A DNA stretch of 64,000 nucleotides from Paenibacillus_E sp964253085 (GTDB lineage: Bacteria > Bacillota > Bacilli > Paenibacillales > NBRC-103111): NCBI RefSeq assembly GCF_964253085.1, contig NZ_CAXUQH020000001.1:4774001-4838000 (forward strand). The letters run 5' to 3'. A program made the translations under genes and the position numbers. Positions within the stretch are counted from its first letter, which is position 1; every line of letters starts with the position of its first letter. The notes beneath the pieces are model-generated. The model was not told the origin of the DNA. It was given only the letters and a program-made list of their open reading frames with translations, and ran no database searches. Shown piece by piece: positions 24,044 to 32,816 of this stretch.

Positions 24044-25054
24044 TTCTTCTCGATTATGAAATAACTGCTTCGCTTTCAAGAGAAAAAGTGAGTCTTCGAA
24101 AATGCGCAAAATATCGCGAACCGTTTGGAACGGTTTCTTATGCATAAGCTTCACAGTAATGATCGCCGTTCCGCCACTTTGCAAAGAGAAAAGTAAATCC
24201 GACACAAGACGTCCCATCTGCCGCGGATCCCAACTCATGTCACAGACAAGTAAATCAAACTCATTTTCACGCAGCTTCACATCATTTGCATTTTTCTTTA
24301 GAAAGGTCAGTAATGGATTGCCAAGTAGACGCGGGTTCATAGCAGCCGGGTCAATCGCCGTAACTTTCAAACCTCGCTCAAGCAGCAAAGACGTCCATCC
24401 GCCAGGCGCAGCTCCAATATCAATCGCTTTACGAGCGACACTGAAATCAATCCCGAACCGTTGCTCAGCTTCCAAGAGCTTAAATTTGGCGCGTGAAATT
24501 TGATCCTCTTCTTTCATAAAGCGGATCGCACCACCTGACCAGTCCGATAAGTTGTCACTTGGCTTTGAAATGCCCACGTATATTTTTTTGGCGCTAATAT
24601 ATACCGAAATAATATGGTCCGCATAACGGACAACCGGTTCGCCACCACATTCCGAAGTGAGGATTTCATCGATGGCAGCCTTGATCGCAAAAGGTGCATA
24701 AGGAACATCTGCCCGCTCTTCCTTCCGAATTTGCGTTGCTATTTTCTCTCCGTAGCCAAATAAACCTGCGGCATAGGCTTCACGAAGCCAAGCTGTCAAA
24801 TGCGCAATATCAGCATCCGTGCGGATAAGTTCCCATTCTTGATGAACAGGTTGCACATGTCGTAGAAAGATCGGTTCATTCTCTTGCATGGTTGAGATAA
24901 CATCTGCCGTATCTTCAGGCACCTGGAAATAAAACACTTCTGTTGGTACCAATAACGTAAATTTCGTAAGTGGAAATAACTTCCGCAGTTCGTCTTGCGC
25001 ATATTGTGCGAACCCATGATTCGAGGTTCCAATATAGGTCGTTAATTGTGTCAT
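24017..25054 (-). CDS. FtsJ/RlmM-type SAM-dependent RNA methyltransferase
   Basis: 345 residues. The C-terminal half is a FtsJ-type Rossmann fold: IDIGAAPGGWTSLLLE (SAM motif I), with the K-D-K-E catalytic set visible as RAKFKLLEAE, CDMSWDP, ITVKLMH and a late Glu. The N-terminal half (TYIGTSNHGFAQYAQDEL) resembles the RNA-binding portion of RlmM-like 2'-O-methyltransferases, so 23S rRNA is the likely target. ATG 25054 has AAAGGA 7 bases upstream; the ATG at 25090 has no site. A good outward promoter for the kinase overlaps the 3' end. Confidence 0.87.
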   Translation of the reverse strand: MTQLTTYIGTSNHGFAQYAQDELRKLFPLTKFTLLVPTEVFYFQVPEDTADVISTMQENEPIFLRHVQPVHQEWELIRTDADIAHLTAWLREAYAAGLFGYGEKIATQIRKEERADVPYAPFAIKAAIDEILTSECGGEPVVRYADHIISVYISAKKIYVGISKPSDNLSDWSGGAIRFMKEEDQISRAKFKLLEAEQRFGIDFSVARKAIDIGAAPGGWTSLLLERGLKVTAIDPAAMNPRLLGNPLLTFLKKNANDVKLRENEFDLLVCDMSWDPRQMGRLVSDLLFSLQSGGTAIITVKLMHKKPFQTVRDILRIFEDSLFLLKAKQLFHNREELTLYLQKI

Positions 25055-25107
25055 AGCCGCATCCTTTGAGTAATCTACATTCATTTTCACTAACTTACTA
25101 AATAAGC

Positions 25108-25881
25108 CTATTTGTCCTCAATAACCTTGATCCATGGGCGATCTTGGAACCATTCCAAGGAGACATGAATGCCGAATGCCTTATAAATATTCTCAGGTGT
25201 CAACACATCTTCCTTGCGTCCAGAGGCAATTAATTCACCTTGCTCGATTATCGCAACATGCGTAAATAAAGGCATGATTTCTTCAATGTGGTGAGTGACA
25301 TATACAACCGTTACATCTTGTTTACTAAGCTCATTTACGTCGGATAGAAAACGCTCACGCTCAAATAAATCCAAGCCCGCCGCAGGTTCGTCCATGACGA
25401 GGATTGCCGGCTTACTCATCAAGGATCGTGCAAGCATGACCTTTTTACGTTCCCCTTGTGAAAGGCTCCCCAGAGGCTGGTCTGCCAGATGTGGAATACG
25501 CACCCGAGTAAGCATCTCCAGTGCCCGGTCTTTCACTTCCTGAGGAATTTCTTGATAGAATCGCAGATAAGCGTATTCACCAGTTGCAACAACCTCTAGC
25601 ACTGGATCAATCAAGCTTAATTTTTCGAAAAGAGATTGAGAAATGTAGCCAATCTTCTTACGAACTTCCCGTACATCACATTGACCGTACCGGTTTCCGA
25701 GCACATCGACTGTGCCACGACTTGGAAATTCATAGCCATTCATCATTTCAAGCAGCGTTGTTTTGCCAGAGCCGTTTCGGCCCAGCAATACCCAGTGTTC
25801 ACCGGATTCGATATGTACATTCACATCGTTTAAAATATGGCGTTCTCCACGTATAAAATGAATGCCAGATAAATCGATCAT
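25108..25881 (-). CDS. ABC transporter ATP-binding protein (YlmA-like)
   Basis: 257 residues, single ABC ATPase domain: Walker A GRNGSGKTT, signature LSQGERKKVMLAR, Walker B ILVMDEPAAGLD and H-loop VYVTHHIEE. No membrane partner is encoded next to it. Genes of this type in Bacillales (YlmA) are orphan ATPases related to metal-uptake or molybdate ATPases but with unknown partner. ATG 25881 has AAAGGA at suitable distance. It lies after the cREC gene and before the methyltransferase on the same strand. Confidence 0.87.
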   Translation of the reverse strand: MIDLSGIHFIRGERHILNDVNVHIESGEHWVLLGRNGSGKTTLLEMMNGYEFPSRGTVDVLGNRYGQCDVREVRKKIGYISQSLFEKLSLIDPVLEVVATGEYAYLRFYQEIPQEVKDRALEMLTRVRIPHLADQPLGSLSQGERKKVMLARSLMSKPAILVMDEPAAGLDLFERERFLSDVNELSKQDVTVVYVTHHIEEIMPLFTHVAIIEQGELIASGRKEDVLTPENIYKAFGIHVSLEWFQDRPWIKVIEDK

Positions 25882-25900
25882 AAGTTCGTTTCCTTTCACA

Positions 25901-26254
25901 TTACGGTTTACTTGGATAGGTTCCTTGTGCGACCCCCATCAATACTTCCTCTGGCATACGATGCGCATAAAGCCCCAGTTCATCTGGCTTGACAGCATAT
26001 AGCATCTGATACATCTGTGTGCATGCGGAGGGACTAGAGGTATGAATATAAATCGTTCTTGGAAATTTACGCTGCTGAATCAACCAAATGACAACATCCA
26101 TGCCCGTTTGCTTCGACATCCAACCCAAATCATGATCCAGAGATAAGATGTCTACTTCACATTCCTGAAGCAATGCAATGCATTCTTTTGCATCTTTGGC
26201 TAAAACAAATCCTTGGGGACAAGGACGCGAATCATCTAAGTATACATGAATCAT
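25901..26254 (-). CDS. cREC (cyclic-phosphate processing receiver) domain protein
   Basis: 117 residues with an atypical receiver fold: IHVYLDDSRPCP at the N-terminus and ILSLDHDLGWMSKQTGMDVVIWLI in the middle, where SLDHDLG matches the conserved acidic motif of cREC_REC proteins. Such proteins are predicted to act on phosphorylated nucleic-acid termini or cyclic phosphates, without firm biochemistry. ATG 26254 (M of MIHVYLDD) has AAAGGA 9 bases upstream; a GTG at 26260 is also in frame. It overlaps the 3' end of the endonuclease IV gene by 23 bases, suggesting a repair-linked unit. Confidence 0.75.
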   Translation of the reverse strand: MIHVYLDDSRPCPQGFVLAKDAKECIALLQECEVDILSLDHDLGWMSKQTGMDVVIWLIQQRKFPRTIYIHTSSPSACTQMYQMLYAVKPDELGLYAHRMPEEVLMGVAQGTYPSKP

Positions 26255-27092
26255 CCTCACATTTCCTTTCCAACAACGAATTTACGAACGCAATCTCTTC
26301 CCGATGCGTGCCATCGCGCCCCGTACCTGTCTCAAGAACAATTGGAATGTCCCGCAAAAAGGGGGATTGTAATAGACTCTGAAAATTCGAAATACCAATA
26401 TGACCCGATCCAATGTTGGCGTGCCGATCACGGCGCGATCCCCCTGGATACACCGAATCATTCAAATGAATAGCTTTCAGATGAGGCAGATAATCTAACT
26501 GATCTCCCTTCGACTCCAGTTCTGCCCAATCCGTTCCTTGCCAAAGCCGACTAGCAAAAGCATGACACGTATCTAAGCAAAAGCCAATCTTCTCAGGTGA
26601 ATCGCATAGCTTCCGTACCTGCACCATTTCTTCAAAGGTCAGACCCAATTGAGAACCTTCACCTGCCTGGTTTTCAAGCAAAATGAAAGAAGCTCCCGTA
26701 TAACCCTCTGTAGCACTATTCAAACATTGTATTATATTTTTGTAGCCTTGTAACGGGTCTTTTCCCGTATATTTACCAAAATGCACCACAAGTCCAACAG
26801 AACCGCAGGCATTTGTAATGTCCAGGCCATTTTTGAGTAAGTTAACCATGATCTCACGTTGAGGCTCATCTACTGCAGGATTTAACGCATACGGTGCATG
26901 TCCAATGGAGAGAATGCCATGTTCCACGCACAACTGAGCACATGCGTTCGCGTCTTTCAGATCGACGGCTTTCGTAGCCAAACTACGCGGATTCATCGGA
27001 AAATATTGAAAGGCCTTTGCACCAATTGAAATGGCGGTTTTGGCTGCATTCAAATATCCACCTCGCGTTCTTACATGGGCTCCGATAAACAT
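26232..27092 (-). CDS. nfo: Endonuclease IV (AP endonuclease)
   Basis: 286 residues with the Nfo fold and metal ligands: FIGAHVRTRGGYLNAA at the N-terminus, LVVHFGKYTG, FILLENQAGEGSQLG (Glu ligand), FCLDTCHAFASR, IHLNDSVYPGGSRRDRHANIGSGHIG (Asp, His ligands) and IVLETGTGR. It cleaves DNA 5' to abasic sites in base-excision repair using three zinc ions. It follows an Fpg/Nei glycosylase gene with a 16-base gap, so glycosylase and AP endonuclease are probably co-expressed. Confidence 0.93.
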   Translation of the reverse strand: MFIGAHVRTRGGYLNAAKTAISIGAKAFQYFPMNPRSLATKAVDLKDANACAQLCVEHGILSIGHAPYALNPAVDEPQREIMVNLLKNGLDITNACGSVGLVVHFGKYTGKDPLQGYKNIIQCLNSATEGYTGASFILLENQAGEGSQLGLTFEEMVQVRKLCDSPEKIGFCLDTCHAFASRLWQGTDWAELESKGDQLDYLPHLKAIHLNDSVYPGGSRRDRHANIGSGHIGISNFQSLLQSPFLRDIPIVLETGTGRDGTHREEIAFVNSLLERKCEDDSCILR

Positions 27093-27107
27093 GTTCCATC
27101 CGACCTT

Positions 27108-27911
27108 TCACTTCTGACAATGGGCACAATAAAAGCATTTACGACTTGATATTTCGGTTTGAATGATAGAGCTCCCACATCGAAAACAGGGCTCATCTTT
27201 GCGATCATAGACACGACATTTCGGATTATATTGTCCTGTTAAACGATCACCGACGAATAGAGGTTCTTCCATATAGCCACCAACGGCAATCGCTTCACGA
27301 AGTAAATCTTGCATAGCTTGATAGAGCTGAAATTGCTCATTTTCGGAAAGTGAGGGTACCTTCCGTAAGGGGAGTATGCCCGCTTCAAAGCAAATTTCAT
27401 CAGAGTAACAATTCCCTATACCAGAAAGAAAAGTTTGATCCACAAACGTCATTTTAAGATTTCCCCGCTTAGGCCGCAGTACATTTCGAAATTGGACAAA
27501 GTTAAGTTCGAGTGGCTCTGGTCCAAGCTTATGCAAGAGCGTGTGGATTACCTCTGGTGTATGAAGGTGCAAATAACCCAATCGTAATCCAATAAAGGAC
27601 AGGCTGTTTATACCTAAATGAATCTCCACTTGAATCGTTCGATCTGTCTTCTCTTCTTGGGTACCAAAGAACATCCATCCGCCAAGCATGAGATGCAACA
27701 GCAGGATTTCACCTGTGGCTAAATGAAACAGTAGGTGTTTGGCTCTGCGCTCAATCCGAACAATCCGATTGCCGATAAGCTTCCCAGCAAATTCTTTGGG
27801 GTCTACATTCAACGATTTCGGGCGTGTCACTTCGACTCCTGTAATCGGTACTCCTATGATCAATCGCGTCAACTGCTGACGATACGTTTCCATTTCCGGA
27901 AGTTCAGGCAC
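27108..27911 (-). CDS. Fpg/Nei family DNA glycosylase/AP lyase
   Basis: 267 residues. The N-terminal PELPEMETYRQQL provides the catalytic Pro2 and Glu3; the Lys of RRAKHLLFHL (near residue 57) and the H2TH region follow (FVDQTFLSGIGNCYSDEICF). The C-terminal zinc finger is CRVYDRKDEPCFRCG to CFYCAHCQK with the paired CxxC motifs. METYR rather than the usual VETVR suggests a Fpg/Nei paralogue, so oxidised-purine versus pyrimidine preference is open. GTG 27911 has AAGGAG upstream. Confidence 0.9.
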   Translation of the reverse strand: MPELPEMETYRQQLTRLIIGVPITGVEVTRPKSLNVDPKEFAGKLIGNRIVRIERRAKHLLFHLATGEILLLHLMLGGWMFFGTQEEKTDRTIQVEIHLGINSLSFIGLRLGYLHLHTPEVIHTLLHKLGPEPLELNFVQFRNVLRPKRGNLKMTFVDQTFLSGIGNCYSDEICFEAGILPLRKVPSLSENEQFQLYQAMQDLLREAIAVGGYMEEPLFVGDRLTGQYNPKCRVYDRKDEPCFRCGSSIIQTEISSRKCFYCAHCQK

Positions 27912-28010
27912 GAGAATCGCTCCTTGCCATTTTTATACCTTGTATAACCAATTGGCGGATTGCGTAAACACGAACCATTGGGTGAATGGATGAGATGTGA
28001 TGAGTGTTCT

Positions 28011-29399
28011 TTAAATTAATCCTTCGCTGACGTAAGTGGGCTTTGGTGTCTTTTTGCTTCTTTTCGTTCTTACCCTATTATCCGAAGAGGATGGATACGA
28101 ATCTGCTTGCGAACGTAAACTCATCTCTTTCTTTCGCACTTTCTGCTGCAAACGTGCAAGCCGCTTTTCCCAAGCCTCTTCAATTTCGTTGATCTTCCGA
28201 TCACCTCGATGAAGCGCACGTCGCCGCCAAAGTCTTGCCCAAGCTTCCTCTGCATAAAAGACGGCTTGACCCAAGTTCTTCTCACGGTGTTCATAGTACA
28301 TCGCAAGTTCTAGATACGGCTCTAGCTGCAACGAAATACTTGCAGGTTTAAGTAAAATAGCCTGCTTCCATAGCTCGAGAGCACGGGTATATTGGCCAAT
28401 TTTCTTATAATAGCCTGCTAATTGAAGCAAGGCAATTTCTTGTTCCGCCGACTGAATAGAAGCCGCGTTATTCATTAGTTTTTCGTATAAAACATTGAAA
28501 TATTGCTCTGCCTTGGTAGGCCTTGCCATTTTCTCTAGCCACAGTCCTGTCCGAAAGAGTTCTTCAGGGTCAAGATTAGAAATGAGCACGGGCTCATTCT
28601 CATCTGGGCGCAGCAGCTTGCCAAAGTGGATCGTCAACGCGGCCAATGTTACGATATCGTGCTCATTATGAATAAATACGCCTTGAAGGACAGCAGGGTC
28701 CTTCTCAGCCAAATATTGAAAGTACAATGCTGGCGCCATTGAGCCTGGCACATCATCTACGCGTTCAAAGCCTAGTCTACTCTCCTCTACCTTGCTCAAT
28801 CGACAGGATGGCAGCGTATTGCGCCACAGACTCCGTGAAGCATAGAGAAGATCGAGCTGAAGCAGCTCCGAATCATCTAGGTTAAGACGATTCAGGACGA
28901 AGCGATTCTTGAGAATAGGCCAATCGAACGTACGGCCATTATAGGAGACGATGTGCGTGTATCGTCCTAACAGTTCTTGTAAGTACACCAGCATCGCATG
29001 CTCCTCTGCTGGGTTGCGTATCATGAGCTGTTCTACCGTGAACAGCTCTCCCGTATAGTAGCCGATGCCGACCATGAACGGCACGTTGCCAGCACCGACG
29101 CCGAGTCCGGTAGTCTCCGTATCGAAGAAGAGCAGCTCTTCGAGCCGGACGACGGCGTCCCCGTCGTGAAAGCAGGACAGCTGCGCATCAACATCGGCGA
29201 GCTCACGCAGCCGATATTTGCCGTGCACGCTGTCCGCGCCGTACTGGCGGCGCCGCATGACGAACGAGCCCGCGGGGCTCGTCGCAATATGAGCGCCGAG
29301 CTGCGCCCACTCGCCCCCTGCCTCCGGCGGGGGCGGCGGTGTTACCCCAGCCGCTGCGGGTCCCCGCAGGCGGCCGAGCCTTTCGCGGAGCCCGCTCAT
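28011..29399 (-). CDS. mrfB: MrfB (YprB) family exonuclease with TPR-like C-terminus
   Basis: 462 residues. The centre is a DEDD-type RNase H-like exonuclease: LFFDTETTGLGVG, a middle block SYNGRTFDWPILKNRF and HNEHDIVTLAALTIHFG. The C-terminal third (FNVLYEKLMNNAAS onward) is TPR-like, ending in a basic tail (RSKKTPKP). ATG 29399 overlaps the mrfA stop (ATGA), so translation is coupled; the longer frame from 29504 lies inside mrfA. In B. subtilis MrfAB repair mitomycin C lesions independent of UvrABC. The N-terminal 150 residues lie in a strongly GC-rich patch. Confidence 0.88.
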   Translation of the reverse strand: MSGLRERLGRLRGPAAAGVTPPPPPEAGGEWAQLGAHIATSPAGSFVMRRRQYGADSVHGKYRLRELADVDAQLSCFHDGDAVVRLEELLFFDTETTGLGVGAGNVPFMVGIGYYTGELFTVEQLMIRNPAEEHAMLVYLQELLGRYTHIVSYNGRTFDWPILKNRFVLNRLNLDDSELLQLDLLYASRSLWRNTLPSCRLSKVEESRLGFERVDDVPGSMAPALYFQYLAEKDPAVLQGVFIHNEHDIVTLAALTIHFGKLLRPDENEPVLISNLDPEELFRTGLWLEKMARPTKAEQYFNVLYEKLMNNAASIQSAEQEIALLQLAGYYKKIGQYTRALELWKQAILLKPASISLQLEPYLELAMYYEHREKNLGQAVFYAEEAWARLWRRRALHRGDRKINEIEEAWEKRLARLQQKVRKKEMSLRSQADSYPSSSDNRVRTKRSKKTPKPTYVSEGLI

Positions 29400-31684
29400 C
29401 GGGCACCGCCATCGAGCTCTGCGAGCAGCTCCAGCGCGAGCTTCTTGCCCAGCAGGCCGACCTCTTCGATCGGCCCGACACAGGCCGGGCAGCCGCTGAT
29501 GCAACCGCAGCTCTTGATCAGGCTGCGCGCCTGATCCATCAGCTGTCCGTGGACCTCGTACAGCCGATCACTAAGACCCACGCCGCCTGGGTAGCGGTCG
29601 TAAAAGAACACGGTCGGCAGCTTGCTGTGCACCGCCTTCACTTGCGGAACGACCCGGATATCCATCGGGTCGCACATCAAATACAGCGGTGCTAGATGCG
29701 CCAGGACATTGGCAATGCCAAGCAGCGCATGCTGCATGTCATTCGCCGATCGTCCTGCCGACATCGCTTCATCGAAAGTAAACCAATAGGAGCTCGTATG
29801 CAGCTCCTCTTCTGGCAATCGGATCGGCCCTGAGCCGATATTCTCATGCGTACGCAGACGGATTTTCTTGAAAATCGTTGGTTGTGCATTCACAGTCACC
29901 TCGCCTAATTGACGAAGTAGACCGCCAACGCGTCCCTCCCGATTCACGTGCAATACCTTGAGCTGTACAGCCATACTCGCATCCGTGAAGTAGTCTACAT
30001 TCACTTGCCTCACGAACGCTTTCTTCTCTTCATAATCCAACTTCTCAACTTGGAATTGTATGCCTTCATGTATATAAATAGCCTCTTCATGAATCAAGGT
30101 TGGCGCACTGAAACGATCACATTCCCCAATCACGCGATGACCATTGGTCATATCAATAATGACAAAATTCTCTTGCGCCGCAGAGCGCAATGAAATGTTA
30201 TGAGCAGGGAACGACTGCTCCATCCAATACCAACGGTCATTGACTTGGTGCAGAACCTGCTCCTCAGTCAAATACTCAAGAACATCGGTGAGTGACTCCT
30301 CACCGAACTTCTCATTCGCTTCGAAAGGCAGCTCATAAGCTGCACACTTCACATGATCCACGAGAATGATCAAGTTATCGGGATGAATGCGCGCCTGTTC
30401 CGGCGGACGCTCGAAAAAATAGCGCGGATTCTGGATCAAATATTGATCCAGCGGATTACTGCTCGCAACGAGAATCGTTAGCGAGGTTTCCTGCCGCCGT
30501 CCGGCACGCCCGGACTGCTGCCAAGTGCTGGCTATCGTGCCGGGATAGCCATTGAGCACGCACGCTTGCAGCTGGCCAATGTCGATGCCCAGCTCCAGCG
30601 CGTTCGTGCTTACAACGCCGCGGATTTCCCCGCTGCGTAAGCCTCTTTCGATCTCCCTGCGCAGCTTCGGGAGATATCCGCCGCGATAGCCGCGGATCGA
30701 CTTGCTGCCGAGCTCGTGACTCACGAGCTCTTGCAAATAGGTCAGCAAGATCTCCACACGCACGCGGCTCCTTGCAAATACAATCGTCTGAATCCCACTC
30801 CGCAGCAACTTGCCTGCTAGCGTACGTGTTTCCAAGACGGAGCTTTTACGTATCCCTAACTGTTGATTTACAACAGGCGGGTTATAGAATACAAAGTGCT
30901 TCTCACCTGCCGGCGCACCATTGTTATCAATCAACGCAACGGTTTCACCGATCAGACGCTCAGCGTGCTCCTTCGGATTATCAATCGTAGCCGAAGCACA
31001 TATAAATTGCGGATTGGAACCATAGAATCGACAAATCCGTTTCAACCTGCGAATCACATTCGCGACATGACTGCCGAATACCCCCCGATAGGAATGCACT
31101 TCATCAATCACAATGTAGTTTAAATTCTCGAACAGCTTAACCCATTTGGTATGGTGCGGCAGGATCGCTGAATGCAGCATATCTGGGTTAGTGACAACAA
31201 TATGTCCTGCGTTTCGTATCGCTTGCCGAACTGTTGGCGGCGTGTCACCGTCATACGTGTGCGTTTTAATATCCACGTCCATAAATTCAATCATTTCCTG
31301 CAGCTCTGCGACCTGATCTTGCGCCAGCGCTTTAGTAGGAAATAAATAGAGCGCTCGCGAAGCGTCGTTTTCCAAAATCTTCTGAAGAACTGGAAGGTTA
31401 TAGCAAAGCGTCTTCCCAGACGCCGTCGGAGTGACAGTGACAACGTGATTGCCTGCTGTCACTTGGCGAAACGACTCCGCCTGATGCGTATATAATTGCC
31501 CGATGTTTTTATGTCGAAGCGCAACACAAATACCCTCATGCAATCCTTCTGGAAAATCAGCCAGCTTCGGATCACGTGGGGGTATCGTATGCCAATAAGT
31601 GACTTGTTGCATGATTTCAGGTGATTTGCGCAGCCCGTCAATCATCTCTATCATTGAAGAAACCTTACCTGTGAAAGGATTCAT
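29396..31684 (-). CDS. mrfA: MrfA (YprA) family DEAD/DEAH helicase
   Basis: 762 residues. Helicase motifs: TPTASGKTLCYNLP (Walker A), YIVIDEVHSYRGVFG (DEVH), SATI and a C-terminal helicase domain with STNALELGIDIG and QQSGRAGRR. The last part holds four cysteines (CGCISGCPACVG) consistent with the MrfA C-terminal zinc site. ATG 31684 has AAGGAG 9 bases upstream and is preferred to ATG 31705. It works with MrfB in mitomycin-damage repair in B. subtilis. About 30480-30760 and the 3' end are GC-rich relative to neighbours. Confidence 0.92.
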   Translation of the reverse strand: MNPFTGKVSSMIEMIDGLRKSPEIMQQVTYWHTIPPRDPKLADFPEGLHEGICVALRHKNIGQLYTHQAESFRQVTAGNHVVTVTPTASGKTLCYNLPVLQKILENDASRALYLFPTKALAQDQVAELQEMIEFMDVDIKTHTYDGDTPPTVRQAIRNAGHIVVTNPDMLHSAILPHHTKWVKLFENLNYIVIDEVHSYRGVFGSHVANVIRRLKRICRFYGSNPQFICASATIDNPKEHAERLIGETVALIDNNGAPAGEKHFVFYNPPVVNQQLGIRKSSVLETRTLAGKLLRSGIQTIVFARSRVRVEILLTYLQELVSHELGSKSIRGYRGGYLPKLRREIERGLRSGEIRGVVSTNALELGIDIGQLQACVLNGYPGTIASTWQQSGRAGRRQETSLTILVASSNPLDQYLIQNPRYFFERPPEQARIHPDNLIILVDHVKCAAYELPFEANEKFGEESLTDVLEYLTEEQVLHQVNDRWYWMEQSFPAHNISLRSAAQENFVIIDMTNGHRVIGECDRFSAPTLIHEEAIYIHEGIQFQVEKLDYEEKKAFVRQVNVDYFTDASMAVQLKVLHVNREGRVGGLLRQLGEVTVNAQPTIFKKIRLRTHENIGSGPIRLPEEELHTSSYWFTFDEAMSAGRSANDMQHALLGIANVLAHLAPLYLMCDPMDIRVVPQVKAVHSKLPTVFFYDRYPGGVGLSDRLYEVHGQLMDQARSLIKSCGCISGCPACVGPIEEVGLLGKKLALELLAELDGGAR

Positions 31685-31724
31685 AAACCGAATCTCCTTA
31701 CCCATTTCGTTTCTTCCATTTTAC

Positions 31725-31752
31725 AGAATATACGTTCGTATGTCTACATCAA
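31725..31752 (-). promoter_or_regulatory. Predicted mrfA promoter with overlapping SOS-like box
   Basis: TTGATG (complement of 31747-31752), 16-base spacer, TATTCT (complement of 31725-31730). The minus-strand sequence CGAACGTATATTCT (31738-31725) covers the -10 and differs from the Bacillus SOS box CGAACRNRYGTTYG-type consensus mainly by A in place of G in the right arm. Confidence 0.5.
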
Positions 31753-31959
31753 ATCAGCTGAATCATCATAATCGTATCGTAGGCCATGGTGGTCATCACT
31801 TGTGATCTGAGCTGTGACGGACAGCGCTTGGTTGGCACTCTCTTGCATTTTGAACAAAACTTCTTGATAGTCTCTAGAACGGTGCTCTTCTCGATCATGT
31901 TTCATGGCAGTTCTTAAAGCTCTTTCAATGATAATGACATCATGACTCGTGAAATTCAC
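31744..31959 (-). CDS. Small hypothetical protein (about 71 aa)
   Basis: Placed from GTG 31959 (MNFTSHDVIIIERALRTAMK), with GAGGAG very close upstream; a longer frame to 32040 exists but its extra residues look non-coding. The product is soluble and helical, with charged stretches (KHDREEHRSRDYQEVLFKMQESANQAL) and an acidic end (DYDDSADLM). I do not recognise the family. The last bases overlap the mrfA promoter, so it and mrfA share the same transcription direction. Confidence 0.5.
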   Translation of the reverse strand: MNFTSHDVIIIERALRTAMKHDREEHRSRDYQEVLFKMQESANQALSVTAQITSDDHHGLRYDYDDSADLM

Positions 31960-32116
31960 GGCTCCTCGCACCCTTCTTAGTCCATCATTTTCATAACAAT
32001 TAGCTTTGCCAATTTGCGCCAAACCCATACAATTCAACAAAAATCAAAGGAAATTCGTAAATAAGCTTATAATCAGGTAAAATTAGGATGAGATACACAA
32101 TAAGGAGGAATACATA

Positions 32117-32722
32117 ATGTCAACATTATTACCTAATGAAATTGAAGCTCATCGCCAACCTGATCATGAAATTAATCCGCAGTTTCTTGAGCGTTGGTCC
32201 CCTCGTTCCTTCTCGAATCAAGAAGTATCGGAAGAAGTACTGTTAAGCATATTTGAAGCTGCACGTTGGGCACCATCGGGAAGCAATAATCAGCCTTGGC
32301 GTTTCATCGTTGCCCGTACACCTGACCAATTGGCTAAGTTCTATACGTTTATAAATCCCTCTAATCTTGTATGGTGTGAGAAAGCTCCTGTTCTTACACT
32401 CGTTATCTCACACACCAAAAGTCCACGAGGAACAGACAATCCAAGCCATGCATTCGATGCAGGTACTGCGTGGGGATATCTAGCGCTTGAAGCGAATAAT
32501 CAAGGTCTAATCACGCACGCGATGGGCGGTTTCGAACGTGAACAAGCACGTGAAGCGCTGCATATTCCTGCTGATTATGAACTTCACGCTGTTATTGCCA
32601 TCGGCTACCGCGGCCCTGCGGATGCCCTTCCTGAAAAACTGCAAGAACGCGAAGTGCCATCCGGCAGACTCCCGATAAACGAAACCATATTCGCAGGTGA
32701 ATTTGGTAAAAACTTGTCATAG
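32117..32722 (+). CDS. Nitroreductase family protein
   Basis: 201 residues with nitroreductase signatures: RWSPRSFSNQEVSEEVLLSIFEAARWAPSGSNNQPWRF, the FMN-binding start of the fold (given in parts: RWSPRSF and ARWAPSGSNNQPWRF), then DAGTAWGYLALEANNQGL and a C-terminal VIAIGYRG. These FMN enzymes reduce nitro compounds, quinones or similar electron acceptors with NAD(P)H. ATG 32117 has AAGGAGGAA upstream. It stands alone between divergent and convergent genes and is followed by a strong terminator. Confidence 0.9.
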   Translation: MSTLLPNEIEAHRQPDHEINPQFLERWSPRSFSNQEVSEEVLLSIFEAARWAPSGSNNQPWRFIVARTPDQLAKFYTFINPSNLVWCEKAPVLTLVISHTKSPRGTDNPSHAFDAGTAWGYLALEANNQGLITHAMGGFEREQAREALHIPADYELHAVIAIGYRGPADALPEKLQEREVPSGRLPINETIFAGEFGKNLS

Positions 32723-32729
32723 TGAATAG

Positions 32730-32768
32730 GGTTGGTATAGTGCTTTAGTGCTATACCAACCTTTTTTT
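32730..32768 (+). terminator. Intrinsic terminator of the nitroreductase gene
   Basis: 11-bp stem GGTTGGTATAG / CTATACCAACC with a 10-base loop followed by seven T. Confidence 0.93.
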
Positions 32769-32816
32769 ATTCGATATAATAGGAGATATGCCATCCATAA
32801 GAAAGGAGAGTTCATC

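Noticed and set aside
28998..29534. 178-aa plus-strand open frame
   Set aside because: Antisense to mrfB/mrfA in a GC-rich patch; low-complexity Ser/Ala/Pro product.
29339..29695. 118-aa plus-strand open frame
   Set aside because: Shadow of the mrfA 3' end; no signals for translation.
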